This document shows positions 18,235-27,585 of a DNA stretch of 64,000 bases, piece after piece. Every line of letters starts with the position of its first letter. Positions within the stretch are counted from its first letter, which is position 1. Below the pieces are notes generated by a model. It was not told the origin of the DNA. It saw only the letters and a program-made list of their open reading frames with translations, and searched no databases. The position numbers and the translations under genes were made by a program. Location of the stretch: positions 744,001 through 808,000 of the forward strand of contig NZ_JAPRFR010000001.1 of NCBI RefSeq assembly GCF_026805545.1. Direction: 5' to 3'. Source of the DNA: Aerococcus kribbianus (GTDB lineage Bacteria > Bacillota > Bacilli > Lactobacillales > Aerococcaceae).

Positions 18235-18645
18235 ATGATTGATAACGCAATGAAAGATAAATTGATAGAAGCTGCTACTGACATGTTAAAACAAGCCTAC
18301 GTCCCCTATTCTGAATTTCCCGTAGGCGCTGCCCTACTCACTTCCGATGGACAAATCTACTCTGGTTGTAATATTGAAAACTCCTCTTATGGACTGAGCA
18401 ACTGCGCCGAACGAACTGCAGTATTTAAAGCGGTTGCTGATGGCCATCATCAGTTTTCTTACCTCGTCGTTACCGGCACTACTAATCAACCCATCGCCCC
18501 TTGTGGTGCCTGCCGACAAGTAATTTCCGAGTTCGCTCCCGCTGACCTACCTGTTCTTTTAACTAATCAAAAAGGGCAAATGCATAAAACAACAATCTCT
18601 GACTTGCTTCCAGGCGCCTTCAAATCTGCAGATATGGATATTTAA
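18235..18645 (+). CDS. cdd: cytidine deaminase
   Basis: 136 residues. Zinc ligands are Cys 57 in NCAERTA (with catalytic Glu 59) and the Cys pair 90/93 in PCGACRQ. It converts cytidine and deoxycytidine to uridine forms that Pdp can cleave. Last gene of the operon, with GAGGAGG before the ATG and a strong terminator after it. Confidence 0.93.
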   Translation: MIDNAMKDKLIEAATDMLKQAYVPYSEFPVGAALLTSDGQIYSGCNIENSSYGLSNCAERTAVFKAVADGHHQFSYLVVTGTTNQPIAPCGACRQVISEFAPADLPVLLTNQKGQMHKTTISDLLPGAFKSADMDI

Positions 18646-18660
18646 TGGCACTAAACATAA

Positions 18661-18698
18661 AAGCACGGCTGTAGAATTCCTCTACAGTCGTGCTTTTT
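18661..18698. terminator. bidirectional terminator between cdd and glycerophosphodiesterase
   Basis: AAGCACGGCTGTAGA and TCTACAGTCGTGCTT pair nearly perfectly, with T-runs leaving in both directions. It serves the convergent ends of the deo operon (plus) and the ugp-like operon (minus). Confidence 0.85.
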
Positions 18699-18726
18699 CT
18701 ATATTTGTCCTTAATGATGCATTTTT

Positions 18727-19449
18727 TTAAGCTAAGACATCTAAAGCTAAACTAACTTCATTAGTAATCACAGCCGTTACGCCTATGTCACTAAGCGTTT
18801 GCATATCTTCAACCTTATTCACTGTCCAAGTATTCACTGCCACACCTGCTGCCGTTAATACTTGGATATCTTCTCTGTTAACACTAAAGTAAGCTGGGTG
18901 GTAGTTAGTGACACCATATTTATAGCAATACTCTTCAGGATTTAGTAAAGTATCCGCCACCAAAAATCCTAATCTTGCTTGTCTATTAACTTCCTGCATT
19001 TTTTTAATCGTCTGATGATTAAAGGAAGAAATAATCACAGTCTCCCAACGTTCATACTTATCCAATAAAGCAGCAACATCTTTGACAATGCCTTCATAAG
19101 CAAAAATATTATTTTTTATTTCTATATTAATTAATAATTCAGGGTAGTCACTTGCCCAAGCTAAAAATTCATCTAGAGTCCATATCCCAGTATCAGATTT
19201 CCCATAATGATTTGCATTACCGAAATCTAAAGCCTTTAACTGGTCTAGGCTAAGTTCTTTAATTAGCCCCTTGCCATTAGAAGTCCGATCAACCGTTTCA
19301 TCATGGCAAATAACAATAGCTTGGTCCGCAGAATAATGAACATCTAATTCAATACCATTTGCACCAGCTTTAAGAGCTTCTTGAAAAGCCAGTGGCGTAT
19401 TTTCTGGAAATTTAGCAGAATAACCACGATGAGCAATCACTGTCGTCAT
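18727..19449 (-). CDS. glycerophosphodiester phosphodiesterase
   Basis: 240 residues of the GDPD TIM-barrel family. Motifs are the N-terminal IAHRGYS, ENTPLAF, the metal-binding GIELDVHYS and HDETVDRTSNG. No signal peptide, so cytoplasmic. It cleaves glycerophosphodiesters to glycerol-3-phosphate and alcohol. It is the last gene of the ABC importer operon, where it would process the imported substrate. The ATG at 19449 lies one base after the upstream stop; a TTG at 19458 is possible. Confidence 0.88.
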   Translation of the reverse strand: MTTVIAHRGYSAKFPENTPLAFQEALKAGANGIELDVHYSADQAIVICHDETVDRTSNGKGLIKELSLDQLKALDFGNANHYGKSDTGIWTLDEFLAWASDYPELLINIEIKNNIFAYEGIVKDVAALLDKYERWETVIISSFNHQTIKKMQEVNRQARLGFLVADTLLNPEEYCYKYGVTNYHPAYFSVNREDIQVLTAAGVAVNTWTVNKVEDMQTLSDIGVTAVITNEVSLALDVLA

Positions 19450-19450
19450 C

Positions 19451-20587
19451 TTAATCAATCCCTTCTCCAGAAAAATCGCGGGCTGCTAGCAATGCCTCCC
19501 CTGTTTGCCCATCAAACAAATAGGCCTTACTCATATCAATAGTAAGATAAATTTCTGATTTATTAGGAATATACTTGGCTGGCGTTAGTTTGGCACAACA
19601 TTCATTTTCAGCCGCATGGAAATCAAAGTAAATAAAGGTTTCTGATCCCAACTGTTCGACATTTTTAACATCAACTTTAATTGTTGATTGATTCACTCGA
19701 CTTTGAGCATAAGAAATACTTTCTGGACGGATACCAATTTTAATATCTTGCCCCTTAGGTTCAACTAATAAACGTTCCCGTAAATTATCACTCAAAGGCA
19801 AGTTCTCATTAGCGCTCTTAATAGTTGGGCCTTGATCCGTCATGATTAGCTTACCATCAAGCATATTCATTTGTGGTGACCCAATAAATTCTGCCACAAA
19901 ACGATTAGCAGGATTATAGTAAAGATTACCAGGTGTATCAAATTGCTCAATGTTACCATCATTAAGAACAGCTACGCGAGTTCCCATAGTCATGGCTTCG
20001 GTCTGATCGTGAGTTACATAGACAAAGGTTGAATCCAATTGCTCATAAAGTTGTACAATTTGAGCCCGTGTCGCTACCCGTAACTTAGCATCCAAATTAG
20101 ACAAAGGTTCGTCTAACAAGAAAACTTTAGGATCTCGTACCATAGCCCGACCTAAAGCTACCCGTTGTCGTTGACCACCAGACAAAGCACCAGGTTTTTT
20201 ATCCAAAATCTGGTCTAATTGTAAAATTTTAGCAACAGCTTCTACCTTGTCATAACGTTCTTCTTTAGGTACTTTTCGCATCTTCATAGAAAATGCGATA
20301 TTGTCACAAACAGTCATGTGAGGATACAAGGCATATGATTGAAAAACCATAGCAATATCGCGATCTTTAGGGGGAACATTATTAACAACTTCCCCATCAA
20401 TCAATAATTCACCCTCAGAAATATCCTCTAAACCGGCAATCATTCGTAAAGTCGTCGATTTTCCACATCCAGATGGACCAACTAAAACAATAAACTCTTT
20501 TTGCTCTGACTTTAAACTAATATTTTTAACCGCTTTATAGCCATCTTCATAAATTTTTGCCACTTGATTTAATTCTAATCCAGACAT
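19451..20587 (-). CDS. ugpC: ABC transporter ATP-binding protein, UgpC/MsmK type
   Basis: About 378 residues. Walker A is GPSGCGKST (near residue 38), then Q-loop VFQSYALYPHMT, ABC signature LSGGQRQRVALGRA and Walker B VFLLDEPLSNLDA. A C-terminal regulatory TOBE region follows from about 240. It powers the CUT1-type importer encoded next to it. ATG at 20587 has AAAGGAG upstream; a 24-residue longer frame would overlap the permease gene. Many MsmK/UgpC ATPases serve several importers. Confidence 0.87.
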   Translation of the reverse strand: MSGLELNQVAKIYEDGYKAVKNISLKSEQKEFIVLVGPSGCGKSTTLRMIAGLEDISEGELLIDGEVVNNVPPKDRDIAMVFQSYALYPHMTVCDNIAFSMKMRKVPKEERYDKVEAVAKILQLDQILDKKPGALSGGQRQRVALGRAMVRDPKVFLLDEPLSNLDAKLRVATRAQIVQLYEQLDSTFVYVTHDQTEAMTMGTRVAVLNDGNIEQFDTPGNLYYNPANRFVAEFIGSPQMNMLDGKLIMTDQGPTIKSANENLPLSDNLRERLLVEPKGQDIKIGIRPESISYAQSRVNQSTIKVDVKNVEQLGSETFIYFDFHAAENECCAKLTPAKYIPNKSEIYLTIDMSKAYLFDGQTGEALLAARDFSGEGID

Positions 20588-20600
20588 TTTTATAACTCCT

Positions 20601-21476
20601 TTACCCTTTAACTGCTCCAGCAGTGAGTCCTTTAACCATATTCCGTTGACCAAAGACAAAGATCATTAAACTTGGAATCATACAGATAATAACCCCTGCC
20701 ACCATTAATACCAATGATTGAGAATCCACAGAATTTAACATAGAAATCCCTATTTGAACTGTGCGAGCTTCATCTAAATTCGTCACTAACAACGGCCACA
20801 TATACATGTTCCAACCACTTAAGAATGATTGTACGGCCATAGCTCCTAAAGTAGGCTTCAATAAAAGAATCATAATAGTGAAAACAAAATTAACATTGGA
20901 ACATCCATCAACCTTGGCTGCTTCGTAAACTTCATAAGGAAAACTATCTAATGCTTGGCGACACAAAAAGATATTAAAAGCAGACACCATATAAGGAATA
21001 ATTAAAACATATAAAGTATCTGTCCAATTCCAAGCTGAAACCATCAAGAATTGAGAAATAATGATGGCTTCTCCTGGAATCATCATAGTCGCTAAAATCA
21101 AAGCATATAAAATATTAGAAAAACGAAACTTCAGGAAACGGAAAGCAAAAGCTGCTAATGAGGAAGTTAAGATCTGAAAAATAGTAATCGCTACGGATAC
21201 AATCAAAGAATTGAGAATGTAGCGACCAATTGGGGCCAATTTGAATACATCAACAAAGTTAGAAAAAGTGGGATTCAAAGGAATTAATTTAGCGGCTGGA
21301 TTATATAAATCAGCAGACGATTTAATAGCCATTAGAAAACCATAGATAATAGGAAACATCACAAATATCCAAAATAGAACATTTAATAGCAATAATAAAA
21401 TGCATTGGTTGCGTTGACTTTGCCGATAACGCCCCTTAGACGTTTTCTTTTTTTCTTTTTCGATGACTGCCGCCAT
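20601..21476 (-). CDS. ugpE: ABC transporter permease, UgpE type
   Basis: 291 residues, six predicted membrane segments beginning at about residue 25. The inner-membrane EAA loop reads EVYEAAKVDGCSN. It is the second permease of a CUT1 importer, 3 bp from the UgpA-type gene. AAAGGGG precedes the ATG. Confidence 0.83.
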   Translation of the reverse strand: MAAVIEKEKKKTSKGRYRQSQRNQCILLLLLNVLFWIFVMFPIIYGFLMAIKSSADLYNPAAKLIPLNPTFSNFVDVFKLAPIGRYILNSLIVSVAITIFQILTSSLAAFAFRFLKFRFSNILYALILATMMIPGEAIIISQFLMVSAWNWTDTLYVLIIPYMVSAFNIFLCRQALDSFPYEVYEAAKVDGCSNVNFVFTIMILLLKPTLGAMAVQSFLSGWNMYMWPLLVTNLDEARTVQIGISMLNSVDSQSLVLMVAGVIICMIPSLMIFVFGQRNMVKGLTAGAVKG

Positions 21477-21478
21477 AC

Positions 21479-22363
21479 TTATTCCCCTTTCTGACGAATA
21501 GCGAACATGATTCCAGTAAGAATCATAATGATAATAAATAAGACAACTGATTCTGCTGAGGCATAACCATAACGATAATTCATAAAAGCATTTTTATAAA
21601 TATCGTAAACAATAACATTGGTTGCTTCACCTGGACCTCCACTAGTTAAAATATTAATTTGTCCAAAGGCTTGAAAAGCGTTAATAATATTGGTTACCAC
21701 AACGAAGAAAAGGGTTGGTTTTAAAGACGGAATAGTAATATGTAAGAACTGTTGGAAGCCACCTGCCCCGTCAATAGAAGCTGACTCATATAAAGAATCA
21801 TCAATACCCGCTAGCCCTGATGAGAAATATAGGAAATTCATTCCAGAATTCAACCACCCTGTTAAAAAGCCAACAGTTAATAAAGCTAGATTAGGATCTG
21901 TTAAGAAATTTTTAGAAGTATCGAAAATGGCATTAATAATCCCAATCGAAGGATTTAACATCACTTGGAAAATCATCGCCATACCTGCAGAAGCAATAGC
22001 CATTGGCATTGCATAAGAAGTAGAGAAGAAAGAAATTCCCTTAAAGGTTCGTTGGCAGAGCATAGCGCCTAAAAAACCAATGATCACACCAACCAAAACA
22101 ACAATTAAAACAAATAGAATCGTCACCTGAATGGAGTTCCAAAATGATGCTGAATGAAATAATTCATTATAATTTCCTAAACCTTTAAATTCAGCATTTT
22201 GACCAAAACCATCTGTTCGATACAAACTCCGATTTAAAGTTTGGATAAAGGGATGAAACATAAAAATCCCTAATATAATCAGAGTAGGTAACAAATACAT
22301 CCAAGCCTCTAACTTAGATAAGATACCTTGGTCTTTTTTGACAATTGGTACTTTGTCTTCCAT
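21479..22363 (-). CDS. ugpA: ABC transporter permease, UgpA type
   Basis: 294 residues with six predicted membrane segments. The EAA loop reads ESASIDGAGGFQQF, ending in TIPSLKP. It pairs with the UgpE-like permease. A hairpin between it and the binding-protein gene probably lowers its expression relative to the binding protein. Confidence 0.83.
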   Translation of the reverse strand: MEDKVPIVKKDQGILSKLEAWMYLLPTLIILGIFMFHPFIQTLNRSLYRTDGFGQNAEFKGLGNYNELFHSASFWNSIQVTILFVLIVVLVGVIIGFLGAMLCQRTFKGISFFSTSYAMPMAIASAGMAMIFQVMLNPSIGIINAIFDTSKNFLTDPNLALLTVGFLTGWLNSGMNFLYFSSGLAGIDDSLYESASIDGAGGFQQFLHITIPSLKPTLFFVVVTNIINAFQAFGQINILTSGGPGEATNVIVYDIYKNAFMNYRYGYASAESVVLFIIIMILTGIMFAIRQKGE

Positions 22364-22383
22364 AAATTTATCACCTCATAAAA

Positions 22384-22413
22384 ATGAAAAAGAGGGGTAA
22401 GTGACCTTACCCC
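22384..22413 (-). terminator. partial terminator between binding protein and permeases
   Basis: GGGGTAA (22394-22400) and TTACCCC (22407-22413) pair and are followed on the minus strand by TCTTTTTCATTTTT. Such hairpins commonly give excess binding protein over membrane components. Confidence 0.6.
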
Positions 22414-22429
22414 AGAGACTGACAGTAAT

Positions 22430-23761
22430 TTACTCTGCCTTAGCAGGTTGGTAGTTACTTAAGGCCGCATTGACTTGTTCAACAGAATTTTTCACTGCTT
22501 CATCAACACTTTGTTCATCATTAAGTAATTTTTCTAATTCTGCTTCGTAAATTTTACGTGCTTCTTGGTTGACTCCTGTAAGAGCCCCTTGATCTTCTGG
22601 ATTTGAATCATGTAATTGGTTGATTGCTGTTTCAAATTGTGGGAATTCTTCAATATTTTGTTTGAAAACATCCGTATCATGAGCACCAGTATTTACTGGG
22701 AAGTAGCCTGTATCACGGTTCCATTGTGCTTGGACATCTGGAGAAACCAAATATTGAATAAAGTCCCAAGTAGCGTCTTTACGGGCATCGTCTTCAGAAT
22801 CAATCATCCATAGAGACGCACCACCAATGGATACACCACCTTGGTCATCAGAAGTTACTCCTGGGAAGTAAGCTGTACCTACTTCAAAACGACCATCTAC
22901 TTCATCAAGAATTTGTCGCAAATTAGCAGTTGATCCCACTGTAATTGCTGAAGATCCAGATACAAATTCTGGTTGTCCACCTTCACGACCAACCATTGGT
23001 GCTACACCTTCATCTTGAAGATCTTTCCAAGCACCCAAAGTTTTTTCCATACTTCCATTGTCATCGAAGACAACTGAGTTGGCTTGGCCATCCCGTCCAT
23101 TGTTATTGTCGTACATTAATTCTTCTTGTTTAGTAATAAATTGTTCAATATACCATCCATAGACACCCAAAGACATTGCCATATCGGCACCCGCATCTTC
23201 CAATTTAGGAGCGATTTCTTTAATCTCTTCTAAGCTAGTTGGCGCTTCATCAATACCTGCTTCAGCAAACATGTCTTTGTTATAATACATAATTGGTGTT
23301 GATGAGTTAAATGGCATTGAATACAAAGTGTCATCAACCGTATAGTAAGCTAACAAGTTTGGTTCTAAGACTGAAGTATCAAAGTCAGTTTCATCAATAT
23401 ATTCTTGAACTGGTACTGCTAAGCCAGAATCCTTCATAAATGTCGTCCCTTGTTCAAACACTTGAACAATATCGGCGCCAACATTTGATCCTGAAGCAGA
23501 AGACCGTAATTTTGTTAGAGCATCGTCATATTCCCTTTGATACTGCGCATTTACTACTACTTCATCTTGAGATTCATTATAATCTTGGACAATCTTATCT
23601 AAAGCTTCACCAGTACTTCCACCCATAGAATGCCAGAAGGTAATTTCTACCTTATCACCATCTGCACCTGAATTTGATTGCCCCCCACCGTTACCACATG
23701 CGACTAAGAAGGCCGAAGTTGTTAAAACAGCCGCGCCTTTAAGTATCTTTTTAAAATTCAT
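22430..23761 (-). CDS. ugpB: extracellular solute-binding lipoprotein, probably glycerol-3-phosphate/glycerophosphodiester
   Basis: About 443 residues. A lipoprotein signal ends FLVACGN, so Cys is lipidated and the protein is anchored outside. The mature start has VEITFWHSMGG, a segment I associate with UgpB-type glycerol-3-phosphate binding proteins. The downstream glycerophosphodiesterase supports this substrate. ATG at 23761 has AAGGAGG upstream and gives a proper signal peptide; a 22-residue longer frame does not. Upstream DNA carries TGTAAA repeats like PhoP boxes. Confidence 0.8.
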   Translation of the reverse strand: MNFKKILKGAAVLTTSAFLVACGNGGGQSNSGADGDKVEITFWHSMGGSTGEALDKIVQDYNESQDEVVVNAQYQREYDDALTKLRSSASGSNVGADIVQVFEQGTTFMKDSGLAVPVQEYIDETDFDTSVLEPNLLAYYTVDDTLYSMPFNSSTPIMYYNKDMFAEAGIDEAPTSLEEIKEIAPKLEDAGADMAMSLGVYGWYIEQFITKQEELMYDNNNGRDGQANSVVFDDNGSMEKTLGAWKDLQDEGVAPMVGREGGQPEFVSGSSAITVGSTANLRQILDEVDGRFEVGTAYFPGVTSDDQGGVSIGGASLWMIDSEDDARKDATWDFIQYLVSPDVQAQWNRDTGYFPVNTGAHDTDVFKQNIEEFPQFETAINQLHDSNPEDQGALTGVNQEARKIYEAELEKLLNDEQSVDEAVKNSVEQVNAALSNYQPAKAE

Positions 23762-23812
23762 AAGTGAATTTTCCTCCTTAAACAATACCCTTAATTTATT
23801 AGTGCACCTCAT

Positions 23813-23876
23813 ATTATAAAGTGCCAATATTAATTTTATGTAAAATAGCTGTAAAACTCTGTATGGTTTATGTAAA
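23813..23876 (-). promoter_or_regulatory. ugp promoter -10 with PhoP-box-like repeats
   Basis: TATAAT on the minus strand at 23813-23818 lacks a good -35 box. Instead TTTACA (TGTAAA on plus) occurs at 23839-23844, 23850-23855 and 23871-23876, with a weaker copy at 23860-23865; spacing is 10-11 bp. The direct-repeat period and the TT(A/T)ACA core match Gram-positive PhoP sites. The nearest repeat would replace the -35 box. Confidence 0.5.
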
Positions 23877-23887
23877 TTTTAAATTTT

Positions 23888-23927
23888 TGTAAAGAAAAAG
23901 AGTCTAGGACATAAATCCTAAACTCTT
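23888..23927 (-). terminator. terminator of guanine deaminase gene
   Basis: AAGAGTCTAGGA (23898-23909) and TCCTAAACTCTT (23916-23927) pair, then TTTTTC on the minus strand. Confidence 0.7.
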
Positions 23928-23946
23928 ATTATCATTATCATTTAAA

Positions 23947-25299
23947 TTAGTTATTTTTCGTATGCACCAAGCGCCCTTGACAATAAACTGCCTCGATATT
24001 ATCTGAATTTGTTGAGTACAACAAACGATGGAGAATATGCTCTTCATCACTAAAAACAGCAAAATCTTTATTGTGGCTTGTTGATACGACTTGTAGGTCA
24101 CACGCATACCCTGGAGCAATTTGGCCTATCGCTAGGTCTAAGGCTTCTCCGCCGCCAGTAGTGGCCAAATAGAAGGCTTCATTCATACCAATTCGAGAAT
24201 GAACCACTCCACGTTTACTGGCAGGCAAGCTAGTATCCACGCCTTCTTCTAATTGACGAGAAGACATCACCGCTTGCCGCATATTTTCATATAAACTAGG
24301 TGTATAGCCCGCAGAAATATCCGTCCCTAAAGCAATTTCCACTCCTAGGTCTTTTAAATGGCGAACAGGTAAGACCGAATTTGCAAAATAAACATTAGAA
24401 ATGGGACAGTGCGCCACTGCTGTTTGATGCTTACGAAAAATTTTCGCATCTTCATCAGAGATAAAATTACAGTGGGCCATCACTGATTTAGGGCCAAAAA
24501 GTCCAAAATCAGCCAACGCCTGGGTATCTGTTTTGCCAAAGCGTTCTGCTGTCACATCATGTTCCCATTGACCTTCGCTACAATGACTTTGTACATGACA
24601 CTGATATTTAGTTGCTAATTGGCCTAAAGCTGCTAAAGCTTGGTCTGTACAAGACGGTGCAAAACGAGGAGTAATAACGGGGTATAAGCCTTGAGGCACT
24701 GTCTCAGCCATTTGTCGTACTTTCTTAATAAAATCTTCTGTGTCCGCTATGGCCTTTTCCGTCGACTCATCACGATAATAATCAGGATTTCCGGTGGGAT
24801 GGTCCATAACTACCTTACCCACCAATCCCCTTTGACCTTTTTCAGCACAAATTTTAGCCAATTCTAAGGAGGCTTCCATATGAATAGTCGCAAAATATAG
24901 TGCAGTTGTGGTGCCATGAGCCAACAATTGCTCTACCAAATCAGTATAAACAGTATGGGCGAATTCAAGGTTGGCGTACTTCGCCTCTAATGGAAAGGTA
25001 TGTTGTTCTAACCACTCATTTAATGGACGATCTAAGGCCACCCCTAGCTGTGGCCATTGTGGGGCATGAATATGGGTGTCAATGAAACCCGGTAAGAGGT
25101 ATTGGTCAGGACTGAGTTCGACTAACTGTTCTTGATGACGGTAATGGGCCAAAGCTTCTTGATAACCTGATTGGTCTTTAAACAAAATATCACTAATTAC
25201 TCCGTGACGATCTACTTCAATCAAGGCATTATCATGGAAATTGACCTCACCATAAACTGGGCTAGTGAAAAAAGAGCCCTTTATTGCTTGAATTTGCAT
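23947..25299 (-). CDS. guaD: guanine deaminase
   Basis: About 450 residues of the amidohydrolase superfamily. Zinc-binding motif PGFIDTHIHAPQW is near residue 75, then HGTTTALYF, SHCSEG, the His of MAHCNF and the Asp motif ALGTDISAGY. It deaminates guanine to xanthine. ATG at 25299 has GAAGGGAG upstream. The deo operon not far away releases purine bases, so it fits the salvage theme, although it is a separate transcript. I see no purine riboswitch in its 287-bp upstream region. Confidence 0.88.
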   Translation of the reverse strand: MQIQAIKGSFFTSPVYGEVNFHDNALIEVDRHGVISDILFKDQSGYQEALAHYRHQEQLVELSPDQYLLPGFIDTHIHAPQWPQLGVALDRPLNEWLEQHTFPLEAKYANLEFAHTVYTDLVEQLLAHGTTTALYFATIHMEASLELAKICAEKGQRGLVGKVVMDHPTGNPDYYRDESTEKAIADTEDFIKKVRQMAETVPQGLYPVITPRFAPSCTDQALAALGQLATKYQCHVQSHCSEGQWEHDVTAERFGKTDTQALADFGLFGPKSVMAHCNFISDEDAKIFRKHQTAVAHCPISNVYFANSVLPVRHLKDLGVEIALGTDISAGYTPSLYENMRQAVMSSRQLEEGVDTSLPASKRGVVHSRIGMNEAFYLATTGGGEALDLAIGQIAPGYACDLQVVSTSHNKDFAVFSDEEHILHRLLYSTNSDNIEAVYCQGRLVHTKNN

Positions 25300-25536
25300 C
25301 GTTTCTCCCTTCAATCTGCTAGTCATTCATCATCAAAACGATTGGATAATCATAGTTTAGCGATTCGCTACTGGTAATTCAAGAATTTGTCTAAAGAATC
25401 ATGGTCAATATTCACCAATAGGCTAGTCAACCGAAAGCTTATCTTATGAGACATGGGAAAAACGCCATCACTGCCAGCATGCAAACAGTTTTAAAATCAC
25501 AAACCTTATAGAAAAATCAGATAATCCTGACGAAAT

Positions 25537-25572
25537 AAAAAAGTGAGCATAGGAATTACCCACGCTCACCTT
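25537..25572 (-). terminator. terminator of thiolase gene
   Basis: GTGAGC and GCTCAC arms with a T6 tract on the minus strand. The rest of 25300-25536 shows no feature I can support. Confidence 0.6.
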
Positions 25573-25586
25573 TTATAGATTCTATC

Positions 25587-26774
25587 CTATCGTTTAAAAA
25601 TCATAGCATTACCTTGTCCCCCACCAATGCATAGGGTAACAAGACCAGTCTTAGCATCACGTTTAATCATTTCATGAATTAGAGTAGCAATAATTCGACT
25701 ACCCGAAGCTCCGATTGGATGACCTAATGAAATTGCCCCTCCATTCACATTCGTAAGCTTAGGATCAAAAGCTAAAGCTTTGTTCACACATAAAGCTTGA
25801 GCGGCAAAGGCTTCATTGGATTCAATTAAATCTAAATCTTCTACACGCAAATTTGCTTTTGCTAAAGCTTTTTGAGTCGCAGAAATTGGTCCTGTTCCCA
25901 TCATTAGTGGATCCACACCACAAGAAGCTGAGCTAGTGATGCTCGCCAAAATATCTAAGCCTAATGACTCTGCCTTTTCACGGGACATTAAGACTAAAAT
26001 TGCAGCAGCATCATTAATGGTTGATGAGTTTGCTGCAGTGACCGTTCCACCATCTTTTTTAAAGGCTGGTTTTAACTTGGCCAAACTTTCGACAGTCACA
26101 CCGAAGCGAACCCCTTCATCTTGGTTAATCACTTGTGGATTCCCTTTACGTTGAGGGACTGAAATAGGAACAATTTCTTCTTGGAAACGATTGGCCTTAA
26201 TCGCTGCTTCAGCCTTGTTTTGACTGTTAGCAGCAAAAGCATCTTGTTCTTGGCGACTAATATTATACTTTTCAACAATATTTTCCGCCGTTATTCCCAT
26301 GTGATAGTCATAAAAGGCATCGCTAAGGCCATCTTTAATCATCGTATCAACGACTGTCTTATTTCCCATACGACCGCCCCAACGAAAGTCAGGCATAATG
26401 TAAGGGGCTTGACTCATATTTTCTGTTCCACCAGCAATTACGACATCATGATCGCCCAACATAATCGATTGAGCGGCCAACATAATTGTTTTAAGTCCAG
26501 AGCCACACACTTGGTTGACTGTGAAGGACGGTACTTCTTTTGGGATGCCAGCTTCCATAGCCACTTGACGAGCGACATTTTGACCTAAACCTGCACTTAA
26601 CACATTACCAATAATTACCTCTCCGACTTCATTAGGATCTAAATTAAGTTTTTCCAGTGATGCTCTAACAACATCTGCTCCTAAGTGGACAGCAGAATAA
26701 TCTTTAAAGGTGCCTCCAAACTTTCCGATTGGTGACCGCAAAGCCGATACAACAACAACTTCATTAATACTCAT
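25587..26774 (-). CDS. acetyl-CoA C-acetyltransferase (thiolase)
   Basis: 395 residues. The acylated Cys is Cys 90 in [25 protein letters not shown] supplies the His, and the second Cys is in [12 protein letters not shown]. It condenses two acetyl-CoA to acetoacetyl-CoA. In lactic acid bacteria this commonly starts the mevalonate route to isoprenoids; no other mevalonate gene is in the window. TGGAGGGA precedes the ATG. Monocistronic. Confidence 0.9.
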   Translation of the reverse strand: MSINEVVVVSALRSPIGKFGGTFKDYSAVHLGADVVRASLEKLNLDPNEVGEVIIGNVLSAGLGQNVARQVAMEAGIPKEVPSFTVNQVCGSGLKTIMLAAQSIMLGDHDVVIAGGTENMSQAPYIMPDFRWGGRMGNKTVVDTMIKDGLSDAFYDYHMGITAENIVEKYNISRQEQDAFAANSQNKAEAAIKANRFQEEIVPISVPQRKGNPQVINQDEGVRFGVTVESLAKLKPAFKKDGGTVTAANSSTINDAAAILVLMSREKAESLGLDILASITSSASCGVDPLMMGTGPISATQKALAKANLRVEDLDLIESNEAFAAQALCVNKALAFDPKLTNVNGGAISLGHPIGASGSRIIATLIHEMIKRDAKTGLVTLCIGGGQGNAMIFKR

Positions 26775-26912
26775 TACTTTCCCTCCATTACAAACTCAGC
26801 AAGCAATTGGGCAAGAGTGGCTTTCAAATTTTATTTAGCAAGTTTTCTAAATAATAATTATAAAATAAGTAGCATGGAGAAAGCAAAAGCTAATTACTAC
26901 AACTATTTCTAT

Positions 26913-26954
26913 AGTTTAAACAGTAATTGGACACGTCCAATTACTGTTTAAACT
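26913..26954. repeat. perfect 42-bp palindrome
   Basis: Two 20-bp arms (26913-26932 and 26935-26954) are exactly complementary around AC. It lies just after the stop of the LURP-one gene. No T-run follows on the minus strand. It could be a terminator, a protein-binding palindrome or a cruciform site. Confidence 0.7.
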
Positions 26955-26962
26955 ACTTTTAT

Positions 26963-27442
26963 TTAATCCTCTTCCATATCCATCACAAAATCAATAGCTA
27001 AGATAACCCCTATCACTAAGGCTGGATTGGCAGCTTCTGCATTAATATCAAATTCAAATGTATCCGTCCAGGCAAAGAACTTCTTATTAATATCAGCCAC
27101 CACATTGCCATCTTCATCCTCAATTGTATAGTTATGAGACCAAATATCACCTTTTACAGTCCATCCTAGTTCATCGACCTTATACTTTGATTTAAATACC
27201 GTCACTTTTTTACTTACGGATGCCACATGATCACCATCTAAATAAATCTGCATGGTCGGCATAAAGGAAAGCATTTTTTGTTTCACTTCAATTAAATCAT
27301 TACCCGTTTCAACATCTTCTACATCGAAGGAACGACCAATAGATAATCGTTTTTGCTTAACCTTAAAGACATCCTGATCGTTATCATCTTTTATTGTAAA
27401 GTCTTGAAAAAATGAAATTTTCTGTTTCATATAGTAACGCAT
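26963..27442 (-). CDS. LURP-one-related family protein (YxjI-like)
   Basis: About 159 residues. A twelve-stranded Tubby/LURP-one-type barrel is suggested by alternating beta segments such as KISFFQDFTIKD, VFKVKQKRL, LIEVKQKMLSF and VTVFKSKYKVDE. A hydrophobic C-terminal helix (ALVIGVILAIDFVM) follows. Function in bacteria is unknown; the fold may bind lipid. The ATG at 27442 has GGGAG upstream; a GTG three codons earlier is possible. Confidence 0.7.
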   Translation of the reverse strand: MRYYMKQKISFFQDFTIKDDNDQDVFKVKQKRLSIGRSFDVEDVETGNDLIEVKQKMLSFMPTMQIYLDGDHVASVSKKVTVFKSKYKVDELGWTVKGDIWSHNYTIEDEDGNVVADINKKFFAWTDTFEFDINAEAANPALVIGVILAIDFVMDMEED

Positions 27443-27506
27443 TGCGGTCACTCCCTTTCACCATCTATAATAGCAAGTTTCCTATAAAAATACACTTCTA
27501 AACAAC

Positions 27507-27551
27507 AAAAGAGCCTTAGATAGCCAAAAATTGGTCTCTCCAAGACTCTTT
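27507..27551 (-). terminator. terminator of pcp
   Basis: AAAAGAGCCTTAGA pairs imperfectly with TCTCCAAGACTCTTT; the minus strand continues TTTTGTTGTTT. Confidence 0.55.
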
Positions 27552-27585
27552 ATCATTTATTTTCTTTCGCTCTTTTAGAAAAGAA

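Noticed and set aside
23904-24119. 71-codon frame on the minus strand inside guaD
   Set aside because: It overlaps the strongly supported guanine deaminase reading frame and its terminator.
25300-25586. Purine riboswitch upstream of guaD
   Set aside because: I looked for the conserved purine aptamer core on the minus strand and did not find it; only a plain AT-rich leader is visible.
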